Counted from the first letter of the stretch, positions 25,069 through 34,797 are shown. The stretch: 64,000 nucleotides of DNA from Lacihabitans soyangensis (GCF_024343775.1 NZ_RJUF01000194.1:62001-126000); one strand, 5' to 3'. Made by a program: numbers and translations. The notes: a model not told the origin generated them from the letters alone.

Positions 25069-26370
25069 TTAAAGTTCAATTTTCTTCATCTTTGGAACCA
25101 ATAAGTGCATAATTAGCCAGGCCAATAAATACGCACCACCACAAATCAAGAACATTATGAAGTATGCAGTTTCTATTTGATTAATACTTCTGTAATAAAC
25201 GAACATATTCTTTTGTACGGCCCAAGTCAATAAAATACCGCCGAGTCCTCCCATCATACCTCCTATACCTGTTACAGAGGCTGTGGCCTTTTTCGGAAAC
25301 ATATCCGACACTGTGGTGAAAATATTTGCCGACCAGGCTTGGTGAGCAGATGCCGCAATACCTATTACCAAAACAGCCAACCACATATTTACTCTTCCAG
25401 CATACTGAGACAACACCACAGGCAATACACATAAAGCGAAAATAAACATGGAGGTTTTACGAGCCTTGAATGCTGGCATATTTCTATTTATAAATGCCAT
25501 AGGCAAATATCCTCCACCCACGCTACCTATTGTAGATATCATATACACCACCGCCGTTGGTATGGCAATTTCAGTAAGTGTAAGTTTGTACTCACTCTGC
25601 AAGAAATCTGGCAACCAGAAGAGATAAAACCACCAAACAGGGTCAGTCAAGAATTTACCAATAGCGAACGCCCATGTCTGACGATAAGTAAGCAATTTGA
25701 ACCACGATACTTTCTCGTTTTCTACAACTTTTTCAATGTTCTCGTCTTCTTTATCAGAGTGGATATAATCAAACTCAGCTTTGCTCAGTTTTTTGGAATC
25801 CTTCGGGTTAGTATAGTGCTTTTGCCACAAAACCAACCAGATAAAACCAATTAGACCTGTAAGAATAAAGGCCCATTGCCAACCCCAAGCAGCCGCTATA
25901 AAAGGCACTGTTAATGGAGCAACTATGGCACCTATATTGGTACCAGAGTTAAAAATACCAGTAGCTAAGGCTCTCTCCTTTTTAGGAAACCACTCTGCAG
26001 TACTCTTGATGGCTGCTGGAAAGTTACCTGCCTCGGTAACCCCCAAGAACGCTCTTGCAATCATAAAACCAAAGGCCGAATTGGCAAATGCATGGCCCAC
26101 AGCTGCCAAACTCCACAATCCAGTTGCCATTGCGTAGCCCTTTTTAGTACCTAGTTTGTCCACAACTCGGCCAGCGATGAGCATACCGAAGCTGTAGAAA
26201 AGTTTAAAGGCAATTTCGATATTGGCGTAATCTCCATCGTCCCATTTGAGTTCGACAGACAGAACGGATTTGAGAAGGCTAATGACTTGCCTGTCGAGGT
26301 AATTGACGGTTGTGGCAAAAAACACGAGGGCACAGATGGTCCAGCGATAGTTTCCGATTTTGTTCTCCAT
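25069..26370 (-). CDS. exuT: Hexuronate:H+ symporter, MFS (ExuT-like)
   Basis: A 433-residue major facilitator of the anion:cation symporter family, 12 helices. Typical segments: VNYLDRQVISLLK in helix 1, GRVVDKLGTKKGYAM (the motif-A loop) and GVTEAGNFPAAIKSTAEWFPKKERALATGIFNSGTNIGA, which is diagnostic of ExuT/DgoT-type transporters. The context, being last in a uronate-catabolic operon only 10 bases after eda, points to galacturonate or glucuronate uptake across the inner membrane. No outer-membrane transporter is in the operon. Confidence 0.9.
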   Translation of the reverse strand: MENKIGNYRWTICALVFFATTVNYLDRQVISLLKSVLSVELKWDDGDYANIEIAFKLFYSFGMLIAGRVVDKLGTKKGYAMATGLWSLAAVGHAFANSAFGFMIARAFLGVTEAGNFPAAIKSTAEWFPKKERALATGIFNSGTNIGAIVAPLTVPFIAAAWGWQWAFILTGLIGFIWLVLWQKHYTNPKDSKKLSKAEFDYIHSDKEDENIEKVVENEKVSWFKLLTYRQTWAFAIGKFLTDPVWWFYLFWLPDFLQSEYKLTLTEIAIPTAVVYMISTIGSVGGGYLPMAFINRNMPAFKARKTSMFIFALCVLPVVLSQYAGRVNMWLAVLVIGIAASAHQAWSANIFTTVSDMFPKKATASVTGIGGMMGGLGGILLTWAVQKNMFVYYRSINQIETAYFIMFLICGGAYLLAWLIMHLLVPKMKKIEL

Positions 26371-26380
26371 TTTTGTAGGG

Positions 26381-27019
26381 TTAAGGTTGAATGAAAGAAA
26401 ACAATCCTTTCACTTTGGTTTTGAATATTTCGATCTCGTTCATGTCTTTGAATAGTTGAGAACCTAGCCCGACTGCATTAGCTCCAGCCCCAAACCACTC
26501 CTTTAGGCTACTTTCAGTTGGTTCTACACCTCCAGTTACCATAATTTTCACGTTTGGCATTGGACCTCTTAATGCTTTTACATAAGCAGATCCAACCACA
26601 TTTCCAGGGAAAATCTTGACCATATTGGCACCTAATGATAAAGCCGAGTAAATTTCGGTCGGTGTCATTACACCGGGTACCCATGCAATGTTATGCTTTT
26701 TACACACATTACCAACTTCTTGTGTAGTACCTGGTTGTACTACAAAATCTGCTCCTAGAGCAATGTATTTCTCGGCTGTTTCGGCATTTACAATAGTCCC
26801 AATGCCTAATATCATTTCTGGGCAATATTGTTTTACAAACGGTTGGATATTCGAAAATACATCAATGGCATTTTCGCCTCTATTGGTAAACTCAAAAGCC
26901 CTTATTCCCGCCTCGTAACATGCTCCTATGATATTTTTAGTAACCGCGGCGTCGGCATTATAGTACACTGGCACCAATGGTTTTTCTAAAATAATAGCTA
27001 CAATATCTTCTTTGGTCAT
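26381..27019 (-). CDS. eda: KDPG aldolase
   Basis: A 212-residue TIM-barrel class I aldolase cleaving 2-keto-3-deoxy-6-phosphogluconate to pyruvate and glyceraldehyde-3-phosphate. The Schiff-base lysine is Lys135 in LGANMVKIFPGN and the general acid/base is Glu43 in AFEFTNRGEN. The phosphate loop lies in MVTGGVEPTESSLKEWFGAG. It may also act on 4-hydroxy-2-oxoglutarate, as bifunctional members do. It follows kdgK by 4 bases, so they are translated from one mRNA. It provides the last step of the operon. Confidence 0.95.
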   Translation of the reverse strand: MTKEDIVAIILEKPLVPVYYNADAAVTKNIIGACYEAGIRAFEFTNRGENAIDVFSNIQPFVKQYCPEMILGIGTIVNAETAEKYIALGADFVVQPGTTQEVGNVCKKHNIAWVPGVMTPTEIYSALSLGANMVKIFPGNVVGSAYVKALRGPMPNVKIMVTGGVEPTESSLKEWFGAGANAVGLGSQLFKDMNEIEIFKTKVKGLFSFIQP

Positions 27020-27023
27020 GTTA

Positions 27024-28055
27024 TTAATTTACCAAAATGTTATTCAAAATTTCATTTACGTCTTCCACCGACTGAGAGGTAGCATCGCCATATTCGTTTA
27101 ATTTGCCTATGGCCGCAGCTGCTGCAAAGTCGATAATATCCTGCGGATTGTGATTTTTGTATAAACCATAAAGCAATCCAGCCATAAAGCAATCGCCACT
27201 TCCCACTTTGTCGACTACTTTATTGACTTTAAAATGTGGAGAAACAAAAAGATTTCCCTCCGTGAAAATGGTTGTGTAATACTCAATCCCTTCATTTTGG
27301 TAGTCAAACCGAAATGTATTCGCCACATATTTACAATTCTTAAATTGGAGCAAAATTTCCTTAGAAACTCTTTCACACTCTTCCAAATACTCCGATTTGG
27401 TGGCATTATTCACTTCAATCTCAGGATCTATTGTGGTTCCGAGTAACTTATTGGCAGCCCAAAGGTTGCCCATGATAAGATCGCAATATGTAGCTATTTC
27501 CGGCATAATTTCTATTGGCTCTTTACCGTATTTCCATAGTTTTGAGCGATAGTTAAGGTCTACAGATATCTTTACACCTGCTTTTTTGGCTTCTTTTACA
27601 GCCTCTAAACATACCTCGGCCATTTGTTGGCTCAATGCGGGCGTGATGGCACTTACGTGAAGCCATTCCACATCATAAAAAACCTCCGCCCAGTTTACTT
27701 GGCCAACTTGAATGGAGGCAAATGATGAGTGAGCTCGGTCGTAAATCACACCTGCATTTTTCAAATCAGCCCCTTGGGGAAGCATATAAATGCCGATTCT
27801 CTCACCGCACCATTGCATTTTGGAAGTATCGATATTCTTGGATTCCAAATGTGCAGCAATTTCCTCAGCCAAAGCGTTCTTTGGCAATCCGCTACAATAT
27901 TGCACGGGTATGTTCCAACTCGCCAAAGCTGTTGCAGTATTTAATTCGGCTCCACCAACGAAGGTCGGTATTGTAGCTTTCTTAATCCACTCCCCTCCCA
28001 TTTCGGGTGATAGCCGAAGCAATATTTCGCCAAATGTTAGAATCGATTTCCTCAT
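27024..28055 (-). CDS. kdgK: 2-keto-3-deoxygluconate kinase (PfkB family)
   Basis: A 343-residue ribokinase-fold sugar kinase that should phosphorylate KDG to KDPG. It opens RKSILTFGEILLRLSPE with the PfkB N-terminal pattern; the catalytic Asp and anion hole are in VVDKVGSGDCFMAGLLYG near the C-terminus. Position between uxaC and eda, with 3 and 4 base gaps, decides for KDG kinase among PfkB sugar kinases. Cytosolic. Complete. Confidence 0.92.
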   Translation of the reverse strand: MRKSILTFGEILLRLSPEMGGEWIKKATIPTFVGGAELNTATALASWNIPVQYCSGLPKNALAEEIAAHLESKNIDTSKMQWCGERIGIYMLPQGADLKNAGVIYDRAHSSFASIQVGQVNWAEVFYDVEWLHVSAITPALSQQMAEVCLEAVKEAKKAGVKISVDLNYRSKLWKYGKEPIEIMPEIATYCDLIMGNLWAANKLLGTTIDPEIEVNNATKSEYLEECERVSKEILLQFKNCKYVANTFRFDYQNEGIEYYTTIFTEGNLFVSPHFKVNKVVDKVGSGDCFMAGLLYGLYKNHNPQDIIDFAAAAAIGKLNEYGDATSQSVEDVNEILNNILVN

Positions 28056-28058
28056 TTC

Positions 28059-29477
28059 TTAAAATCCAAAATACGTTTTGGCGTTGTTGTAACAAATATT
28101 TTGAATCGTCTTTCCAATAAATGCCTGATCGTTTGGAAGTTCGCCGTTTTCAATGTCGTTGCCATAAATGTTGCACAATATTCTCCTGAAATATTCATGA
28201 CGAGGAAACGACAGGAAACTACGAGAGTCGGTAAGCATTCCCACAAACTGGCTCAAAAGGCCCATTTGTGAAAGGGTATTTATCTGCTTCTCCATGCCAT
28301 CTTTTTGGTCAAGAAACCACCAACCTGAACCCCATTGAATTTTGCCTGCCACTGAGCCATCATTGAAATTACCTATCATGGTGGCCATGAGTTCGTTATC
28401 TGCAGGGTTTAAGTTATAAATTATAGTTTTCGTCAATTGGTCAAACTCGCCCAATTTTCCTAAAAACTTAGATAAAGATTTGGCCTGTGACCAATCTCCT
28501 ATACTATCCCAGCCCGTATCAGGACCAAGCGTTCGCATTGCTTTTTTGTTATTGTTTCGTAAAGCACCCAAGTGAAACTGCTGAATCCAGCCGAGTTCTG
28601 CGTACATAGTTCCTAAAAAATGCAATATGGCAGATTTGAAAATAGCGGCCTCATGTGCTGTAATGGCCTGCTGACTCAATGTTTTTTTGAAGACCGTATC
28701 TGCCTGTTCTTCAGTAAAATCTTCAGCATAAATCTCCTCCAGACCATGATCGGAGACTTTACCTCCATTTGCAGCAAAAAAATCTGCTCTCAATTTTAGT
28801 GCTTTTTGTAAGTCTGAATAATCCTTGATTTCGAAGCCTACTATCCCACTCAGTTTCTCGATATAAGAAACGAAGTTCGGATTTTCTATCAATATAAACT
28901 TGTCAGGCCTAAATGCCGGCAACATAACTACTTCTGAACCTGCTGGTTTTGTAGCCAATTCTTTATGGTAAGCGATGTGATGTTCTAGAGAATCTAGCGG
29001 ATCATCTGTAGTACAAACCGTAGTGACATTCATTCTTTTCAAAAGCCCACGAACACCATATTCCTTTGTTGCAAGCTTGGCTGTACAATCATCATAAATT
29101 GCTTTTGAAGAAGCTGGATTAAGTACTTCTTTTATATCAAAATAACGTTGTAGCTCCAAATGTGACCAATGATAAAGTGGGTTCCGCATGGTATTTGGAA
29201 TAGTCTCTGCCCACTTTTCAAACTTTTCGTAATCCGATTTATCTCCAGTGCAATAAGCCTCATTTATACCATTGGTACGCATGGCTCTCCATTTGTAGTG
29301 GTCGCCGTATAGCCAAGCATGGGTAAGGTTATTGAAATTTATATCGTTTAATATTTGGTCAGGAGGAAGGTGATTGTGGTAATCGATAATAGGCATATCT
29401 TTAGCATATTCATGATAAAGTATCTCTGCCGTTTTGGTTTGTAAAAGAAAATTTTCGTCTAAAAAAGCCTTTGCCAT
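28059..29477 (-). CDS. uxaC: Glucuronate/galacturonate isomerase
   Basis: A 472-residue uronate isomerase of the amidohydrolase superfamily, converting galacturonate to tagaturonate or glucuronate to fructuronate. The metal site starts at IIDYHNHLPPDQI (His34, His36), and the family stretch LGALRNNNKKAMRTLGPDTGWDSIGD is present, as is PRHEYFRRILCNIYGNDIENGELP near the C-terminus. Length is normal. Second gene of the operon. Confidence 0.95.
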   Translation of the reverse strand: MAKAFLDENFLLQTKTAEILYHEYAKDMPIIDYHNHLPPDQILNDINFNNLTHAWLYGDHYKWRAMRTNGINEAYCTGDKSDYEKFEKWAETIPNTMRNPLYHWSHLELQRYFDIKEVLNPASSKAIYDDCTAKLATKEYGVRGLLKRMNVTTVCTTDDPLDSLEHHIAYHKELATKPAGSEVVMLPAFRPDKFILIENPNFVSYIEKLSGIVGFEIKDYSDLQKALKLRADFFAANGGKVSDHGLEEIYAEDFTEEQADTVFKKTLSQQAITAHEAAIFKSAILHFLGTMYAELGWIQQFHLGALRNNNKKAMRTLGPDTGWDSIGDWSQAKSLSKFLGKLGEFDQLTKTIIYNLNPADNELMATMIGNFNDGSVAGKIQWGSGWWFLDQKDGMEKQINTLSQMGLLSQFVGMLTDSRSFLSFPRHEYFRRILCNIYGNDIENGELPNDQAFIGKTIQNICYNNAKTYFGF

Positions 29478-29504
29478 ATTCGTTATAAAATTATAAGTCT
29501 TTGA

Positions 29505-31154
29505 TTACAAGCTCACTCCTCTTTTCCAAGGAATAAAGTCATCTTGTCCGTTTGAAACGGCTTTTACTTCCTGTGTACCACTAGCGGCATTGATTACAAA
29601 ATCCAAAATTCTTCGTCCTGCCTGCTCTATGGTTTCTTTGCCTTCGATAATAGAGCCTGTATTAATATCAATGATGTCAGGCATTTTTTCAGCCAATTTG
29701 GTATTGCTCGATAGTTTTATAACTGGCACTATTGGGTTGCCCGTAGGTGTACCCAAGCCAGTTGTAAAGAGAACAATATTTGCTCCTGAACCCACCTCGG
29801 CCGTGGTTGATTCCACGTCGTTACCTGGTGTGCACAAAAGATTTAATCCCTTTTTCGTGACTTTTTCTGGATAATCCAATACATCCGTCACTGGTGAAGT
29901 ACCACCTTTTTTTGCTGCTCCAGCAGACTTTATGGCATCGGTGATGAGACCATCTTTGATGTTTCCTGGTGAAGGGTTCATGTCAAATCCCGACCCTACA
30001 GCTTTTGCTCTATTGTTGTAAGTGGTCATCAAATGGTTGAACTTTTCTGCGTTTTCTGCTATCATGCATCTGTCGCTCAGCTCTTGTTCCACACCGCACA
30101 GCTCTGGAAATTCTGAAAGTATTACGGTTCCGCCTAAAGCCACCAAAAGGTCTGAAGTATAACCAATTGCTGGATTTGCGGAAATTCCCGAAAAACCATC
30201 CGAACCTCCACATTCCAAGCCCAAAACGAGTTTGTCTAAGCTTGCTGGTTTCCTTTCTATTTTATTAGCCTCGATAAGTCCTGCGAAGGTCTGTTTTATG
30301 GCGTTACTTACCAAAAGTTCCTCAGTTCCAAGCTGTTGTTGTTCTAAAAAATAAATAGGCTTTTGGTTCATTCCGCCACGTTTTTCTATTTCTTCCTGCA
30401 ACATGTGATATTGGGCATTTTGACAACCCAAACTCAAAACTGTTGCACCGGCCACGTTTGGATGGGTTATATAACCGGCCAAAAGCCCACATAGTGCCTG
30501 GGCGTCTTGACGTGTACCACCACAGCCCATATCATGCGTTAGGAATTTTATACCATCTACATTTTTGAAGATTCTTTCGGTGACAGTATTTTCATTGCCA
30601 TCTATCTCTACCGAGAGTATTTCCTCTATGTTCTTACCTGCTGAATAGAGGTCAATTAAGCTTTTTGCGTAGTTTTTATATTTTGTTTTTTTGCCATAAC
30701 CCAAGTCATCTACCAGTGCTGCTTTCATGATGTCCAGGTTGCGATTTTCACAAAAAACCATGGGCAACACTATCCAGTAGTTGGCCGTTCCTACTTCACC
30801 ATTGGCCCTATGATAACCCATAAAAGTACGTTGGCTAAACTCACTGACGTCGGGTACTTGCCAGTCGGTATTTCGCTCACCAAGGTTAAATTCACTGGCA
30901 GCATGCTTAACATTGAAAGTAGTAATCCACTCTCCTTTTTTGATTTTTTGATGAGCCTTTCCCACCAAAACCCCATACATATATATTTCCTCTCCAATTT
31001 CGAAATCAGCCTGAGCAAATTTATGTTTTGCCGGAATGTCAGAAGTCAGTTCGTATGGTTTCTCGTCATACTCTACTATTTCGCCTTTTTTGATATCACT
31101 AAGGGCGACTATTACGTTGTCGTCAGGATGTACTTTTAATACTCTATTGCTCAT
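29505..31154 (-). CDS. uxaA: Altronate dehydratase
   Basis: A 549-residue dehydratase converting D-altronate to 2-keto-3-deoxygluconate. The N-terminal 95 residues form the small SAF-type domain (VLKVHPDDNVIVALSDIKKGE), fused to the large UxaA catalytic domain from about 110. Signature pieces are THDMGCGGTRQDAQALCGLLAGY, LGCQNAQYHMLQEEIEKRGG and LGLECGGSDGFSGISANPAIG, with conserved Cys residues likely to bind iron. Somewhat longer than the roughly 495-residue E. coli enzyme, as is usual in Bacteroidota. First gene of the operon. Tagaturonate reductase (uxaB), which would supply its substrate, is not in the window. Confidence 0.94.
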   Translation of the reverse strand: MSNRVLKVHPDDNVIVALSDIKKGEIVEYDEKPYELTSDIPAKHKFAQADFEIGEEIYMYGVLVGKAHQKIKKGEWITTFNVKHAASEFNLGERNTDWQVPDVSEFSQRTFMGYHRANGEVGTANYWIVLPMVFCENRNLDIMKAALVDDLGYGKKTKYKNYAKSLIDLYSAGKNIEEILSVEIDGNENTVTERIFKNVDGIKFLTHDMGCGGTRQDAQALCGLLAGYITHPNVAGATVLSLGCQNAQYHMLQEEIEKRGGMNQKPIYFLEQQQLGTEELLVSNAIKQTFAGLIEANKIERKPASLDKLVLGLECGGSDGFSGISANPAIGYTSDLLVALGGTVILSEFPELCGVEQELSDRCMIAENAEKFNHLMTTYNNRAKAVGSGFDMNPSPGNIKDGLITDAIKSAGAAKKGGTSPVTDVLDYPEKVTKKGLNLLCTPGNDVESTTAEVGSGANIVLFTTGLGTPTGNPIVPVIKLSSNTKLAEKMPDIIDINTGSIIEGKETIEQAGRRILDFVINAASGTQEVKAVSNGQDDFIPWKRGVSL

Positions 31155-31212
31155 ATTTTCATGTTTCCGTTTGGCAATATTTGTCGTTTTTCATGCCGAA
31201 TTTTTGGAAACT

Positions 31213-31220
31213 CAAATCTA
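31213..31220 (-). promoter_or_regulatory. Candidate -7 box of the hexuronate operon
   Basis: TAGATTTG on the minus strand fits TAnnTTTG and predicts a leader of about 50 bases before uxaA. No clear -33 box is seen. Confidence 0.4.
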
Positions 31221-31366
31221 TGCAGATTATTTAAATATAAATTCCGACTGTGGTTCTTTTTTTAATACTATTTTGACAACTTTGCTAAAAAAGATGGAAT
31301 TCTAGTGCTATTTAAGTTGATTTCTGGTAAAATAGAGTTATTAAATAGAATATTTCAAAGAAAAAA

Positions 31367-31801
31367 TCAAAGATACTTAACTGCTTGCCTGCCCAATAAA
31401 ACCCAACTCGCTTTTTCCTTAGTAAAGACCAACATTACTTTGATATTTACCTTAGCTGGTTGTTTGCCTTTGTCCATTGATTCGGCAGTGAGAATGTGTC
31501 TTACTACTGCGGTTTTACCAACAATCTCAATCTTTACGTCTGAAAAATCTAGGGAAGTAAAATCTGATGCTCCTGTTAAAAATGCCTCCATAAATTCCTT
31601 CTGGTTTTCTATTTTACCGCTGGAATGGCCATAGGTCAAAGCAGGATGAGAAATGGATTTCAATCCTGATTCGGTAGGATTGAGCATCTGAACTCTTAAT
31701 GTTTCAAGTGCTTTTTCTACCGCCGAAATATCTTTATTTTGGCCAAATGCCGCCACTGAAGCAAAAACAGAAAATAGAAAAACCGCAAAGATAGATTTCA
31801 T
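31367..31801 (-). CDS. Secreted NTF2-like (DUF4440-type) protein
   Basis: A 144-residue protein with signal peptide MKSIFAVFLFSVFASVAAFGQ. The mature part has the SnoaL/NTF2 cone-fold pattern: a helical start (DISAVEKALETLRVQMLNP), SHPALTYGHSSGKIENQKEFM, then strands VKIEIVGKTAVVRHILTAES and VMLVFTKEKASWVLLGRQAVKYL. Such proteins bind small ligands or act as unassigned enzymes in the periplasm. It lies 212 bases upstream of uxaA on the same strand but is not clearly part of that operon. Confidence 0.8.
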   Translation of the reverse strand: MKSIFAVFLFSVFASVAAFGQNKDISAVEKALETLRVQMLNPTESGLKSISHPALTYGHSSGKIENQKEFMEAFLTGASDFTSLDFSDVKIEIVGKTAVVRHILTAESMDKGKQPAKVNIKVMLVFTKEKASWVLLGRQAVKYL

Positions 31802-31893
31802 TTTTATTAAGGTTTAATTGAATAATTGGTCGAAGCTAATTCTAAACTTCGATGGTTTCAAAACTTACGGTGAAAATATTTATGCAATCGTTG

Positions 31894-31928
31894 TAAAAAA
31901 AATGCCTTGGAGAATTTCCCCAAGGCAT
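31894..31928 (-). terminator. Terminator of the padR-pspC operon
   Basis: ATGCCTTGG (31902-31910) pairs perfectly with CCAAGGCAT (31920-31928); on the minus strand the stem is followed by seven T. It lies 20 bases past the PspC-protein stop. Confidence 0.85.
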
Positions 31929-31947
31929 ACATTTAAAGTTTTGAAAT

Positions 31948-34377
31948 TTATTCTCTTTCTATTTCACTACCACCGCTGGTGTCAGACCGCAAGTCTTTAA
32001 TTTTACCCAGCTTTGCTACACTGGCACCATGTGCTTCTACATCTGCCTTGTCTACCTGAAGGCCTTTGGCATCTAGTTGTGAGGCTCCCGAAAGATTGAC
32101 TCTCAGAGTTGGTGCAGAGCCTTTTACAATCAACTGAGACGCTCCCGAGGAATTAATATCCAATACTTTGGTAATAATCTCTAAAGCCACTTGTGATGCA
32201 CCTGACAAGTTGATTTGGAAATCGTCAAGGTTTTCAAAACCTAATATTTTAGCTTTAGCCGCTCCAGAAATATCAAGACTTTCTAGGTTATTGGTAACTA
32301 TATAAATGTGTACCTCTGAATCATGATCTCTGAAAGGGTCCTCATATTCCAATTCCAGCGTTGTACCCTTTACTTTTGCTTCTATATTTTCAAGTTCTTT
32401 TTGGTCATTGCTGTAAATATCTACGGATGTTTTGTCGCCTTGTTTAATGCTTACGATAAAATTTGACCCAAACTCAACACTTTTAAAGCTCCCAACACTG
32501 ATAGATTTATGAAATTCACCGTGATCGTTAAAATCCTCACCTCCAAATGAACCATGGCTATCGTTTCTATCCAAAGCCTCCCTTTCATCATCCGTCAAAA
32601 CCGGGCAATCTGTACAAGTAATTTCACCGGTATTATCCATGACAAAAGTATATTTCTCGATATTGTCTCTGTCAATTCCAAACTTAGACTCTAGATTCCA
32701 TGATTGGCTGTAAACACTCCAAGCAAACTCTCTAGACATTTTAAACTTCTTATTTTTAGGAATATAGAGCGTGGCCTCTACTTTCTGATCACGAAAGACA
32801 TTCTTATCTTTCATTGTGAAGTTTTCTGGGAAAATGATTACTGAATCTTTTTGTGCAATCAAATAGGAAATATCTTTAGCCAAAGACAAGGCTTGTTCTT
32901 TCGATCTACCGTGTGAGCTGTATTTTGTCTTCAAAGAAAGGTTATCGTTTTCCGAGGCTTCAATAACCACCCTGGTATCGAAAATATCGTCCTCATCTTG
33001 ATCTCTTTCGAGAGCATCTAAATATAATGTGCCATTCGGAAGACTCAAATTGGTATCTTCGGTATAACTATTATATTTTGAGAAGTTTAAAGCGTATTTT
33101 GAGCCTACAGCACTGATACCAACCACACCCATTAACCATAGAGCCAACATGGTTAGCCAGAAATTCCTTTGGCCGTTTAGCTGTCCTGTCAGTAATTTAA
33201 TACCTATCAAAACAATAGCAATGGCCGGAATAAATAGGGCGAGGAATCCGAAAAATCCACCCAAAGGAGGCAAATCTCTGCTCAACATCCCTATAACGTG
33301 GTCGCCTGAAATCCAGTCTTTACTTGAAATCAATCCAAAAAATACTCCTGTAGTAACAATAGCTGCGAAACCAAACGAAGCACCGATAATCATGAGCAAC
33401 AAACCAAAGAACATTTTTACCAAGGTACCGATTGGTCCTAAAATTTTGCCTAAGGCTTTAAGAATTATACCAATCAATCTGAAAGGGAAAAGTAAAAGTT
33501 TGGCAATAGCACTTTCCTGACGAGGTGACTCTGAAAGGCTGTTAGTTTTGATTGAAGACTCTATGTTTTCTATGGTTACTGCCTGACCTTTAAGTTCCAT
33601 TTTCTGTGTGATTGAAACCGCATTTGGAGCTACTATCCAGAAAATTATGTAAAGGATAATACCGATAAAGAAAAATCCACTTACCACAAAAAGTACCCTT
33701 ACAATGACCAAATCCATGCCCAAATAAGACGAAAGTCCGGTAGCTACGCCGCCTAAAACTTTGTTCTCGGGGTTTCGATAGAATTTCTTTACATTTTTAA
33801 CTTCGTCCAAATCGTTTCTTTCTGGAAATGCTATCCAGCAAACAAAATAAGCCAAGAAAATAAAGAACCCAATTCCCAAATCTATCAGACCGAATCCTAA
33901 AACTATGAACAGAATTCTAGCCCAAACCACATCAAACTCAAACCTGTGTGCGAGTCCTGCCAAAACACCCGCTAGGGCCTTGTGCTTACTATCGCGGTAA
34001 AACTTGGTTTGCGGTATACCTGTATCTGTTTTTGACGACTCCTCAGATTTTGGCACATCTGCTTTCCCAAAAGAAGCACTTTCGCCAGTTTCTTTCGACA
34101 AATCCTCGTCTTCTTTGATAGCCTCGAAGTCAGAAACAGTACCCATAGACTTCACAATTCTGTCCACATCGTCCATTTCTATCGCACCACCATTCTGATT
34201 CTTTTCATAGAATTTTTCGGCAATTCTAGCCTCTATATCTTGAGTGATTTCGTCGCAGCTTTCGTAGCTCGAGAAATACTTTTTTATGGCTTCTAGATAC
34301 TGGCTAAGTTTGTTGTAGGCATCTTCTTCTATGTTAAAAATGAGCCCACCTATTGTTATTTGTAATGTCTTTTTCAT
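31948..34377 (-). CDS. Double PspC-domain membrane protein with DUF2807 tail
   Basis: Start at MKKTLQITIGGLIFNIEEDA, 6 bases after the padR stop; 809 residues. Residues 1-100 are a cytoplasmic helical region. Two PspC domains follow (FYRDSKHKALAGVLAGLAHRF and FYRNPENKVLGGVATGLSSYL, each with a hydrophobic hairpin), then a region of further transmembrane helices. The exported C-terminal part ends in a DUF2807 beta-helix-like domain with recurring SGAS/HGAS turns (NLSGASQ, NSSGASQ, NLSGASQ, EAHGAS). This layout is typical of Bacteroidota PspC proteins paired with PadR regulators and is thought to serve envelope-stress signalling. The exact function is unproven. Confidence 0.88.
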   Translation of the reverse strand: MKKTLQITIGGLIFNIEEDAYNKLSQYLEAIKKYFSSYESCDEITQDIEARIAEKFYEKNQNGGAIEMDDVDRIVKSMGTVSDFEAIKEDEDLSKETGESASFGKADVPKSEESSKTDTGIPQTKFYRDSKHKALAGVLAGLAHRFEFDVVWARILFIVLGFGLIDLGIGFFIFLAYFVCWIAFPERNDLDEVKNVKKFYRNPENKVLGGVATGLSSYLGMDLVIVRVLFVVSGFFFIGIILYIIFWIVAPNAVSITQKMELKGQAVTIENIESSIKTNSLSESPRQESAIAKLLLFPFRLIGIILKALGKILGPIGTLVKMFFGLLLMIIGASFGFAAIVTTGVFFGLISSKDWISGDHVIGMLSRDLPPLGGFFGFLALFIPAIAIVLIGIKLLTGQLNGQRNFWLTMLALWLMGVVGISAVGSKYALNFSKYNSYTEDTNLSLPNGTLYLDALERDQDEDDIFDTRVVIEASENDNLSLKTKYSSHGRSKEQALSLAKDISYLIAQKDSVIIFPENFTMKDKNVFRDQKVEATLYIPKNKKFKMSREFAWSVYSQSWNLESKFGIDRDNIEKYTFVMDNTGEITCTDCPVLTDDEREALDRNDSHGSFGGEDFNDHGEFHKSISVGSFKSVEFGSNFIVSIKQGDKTSVDIYSNDQKELENIEAKVKGTTLELEYEDPFRDHDSEVHIYIVTNNLESLDISGAAKAKILGFENLDDFQINLSGASQVALEIITKVLDINSSGASQLIVKGSAPTLRVNLSGASQLDAKGLQVDKADVEAHGASVAKLGKIKDLRSDTSGGSEIERE

Positions 34378-34382
34378 AATAA

Positions 34383-34718
34383 TTATTTTTGAGTTTTGGC
34401 AATGATAGATTGTACAGACTCTGCGAGTTCTATCCATGTAGCATCCAAGCCTTCGAGGAAACTTGTCCCTTTTTCTGTCAGAATATAATACTTACGAGGC
34501 GGCCCTGAAGTTGATTCTTTCCATTGATAATCTAACAATTCTGCGTTTTTGAGTCTTGTGAGTAAGGGATAAAGTGTACCTTCTACCACCATGATTTTCG
34601 CATTGAGCAGTTCGTCCAATATCTCTGAGGCGTAAACCTCGCCCCGGGATATAATCTGCAAAATGCAATACTCCAAGATGCCCTTCCGCATTTGTACCTG
34701 TGCATTTTCTAAATTCAT
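34383..34718 (-). CDS. PadR-family transcriptional regulator
   Basis: A 111-residue winged-helix regulator. The DNA-binding part covers about residues 10-85 (GILEYCILQIISRGEVYASEIL, VVEGTLYPLLTRLKNAELLDY, PPRKYYILTEKG), with a short C-terminal dimerisation helix (TWIELAESVQSIIAKTQ). PadR repressors usually control the adjacent operon in response to small molecules or envelope stress. Here it is the first gene of a two-gene unit with the PspC protein, so autoregulation is inferred. Confidence 0.93.
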   Translation of the reverse strand: MNLENAQVQMRKGILEYCILQIISRGEVYASEILDELLNAKIMVVEGTLYPLLTRLKNAELLDYQWKESTSGPPRKYYILTEKGTSFLEGLDATWIELAESVQSIIAKTQK

Positions 34719-34789
34719 AATCTTGTTGTTTTAAACTGTTTCTTAAAAAGAAATTATAGCTTTTTCATAATTGATGATGCAAATATATA

Positions 34790-34797
34790 GGATAGTA
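34790..34797 (-). promoter_or_regulatory. Candidate -7 box of padR-pspC
   Basis: TATATTTG on the minus strand, exact TAnnTTTG, about 72 bases before the padR start. Confidence 0.45.
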
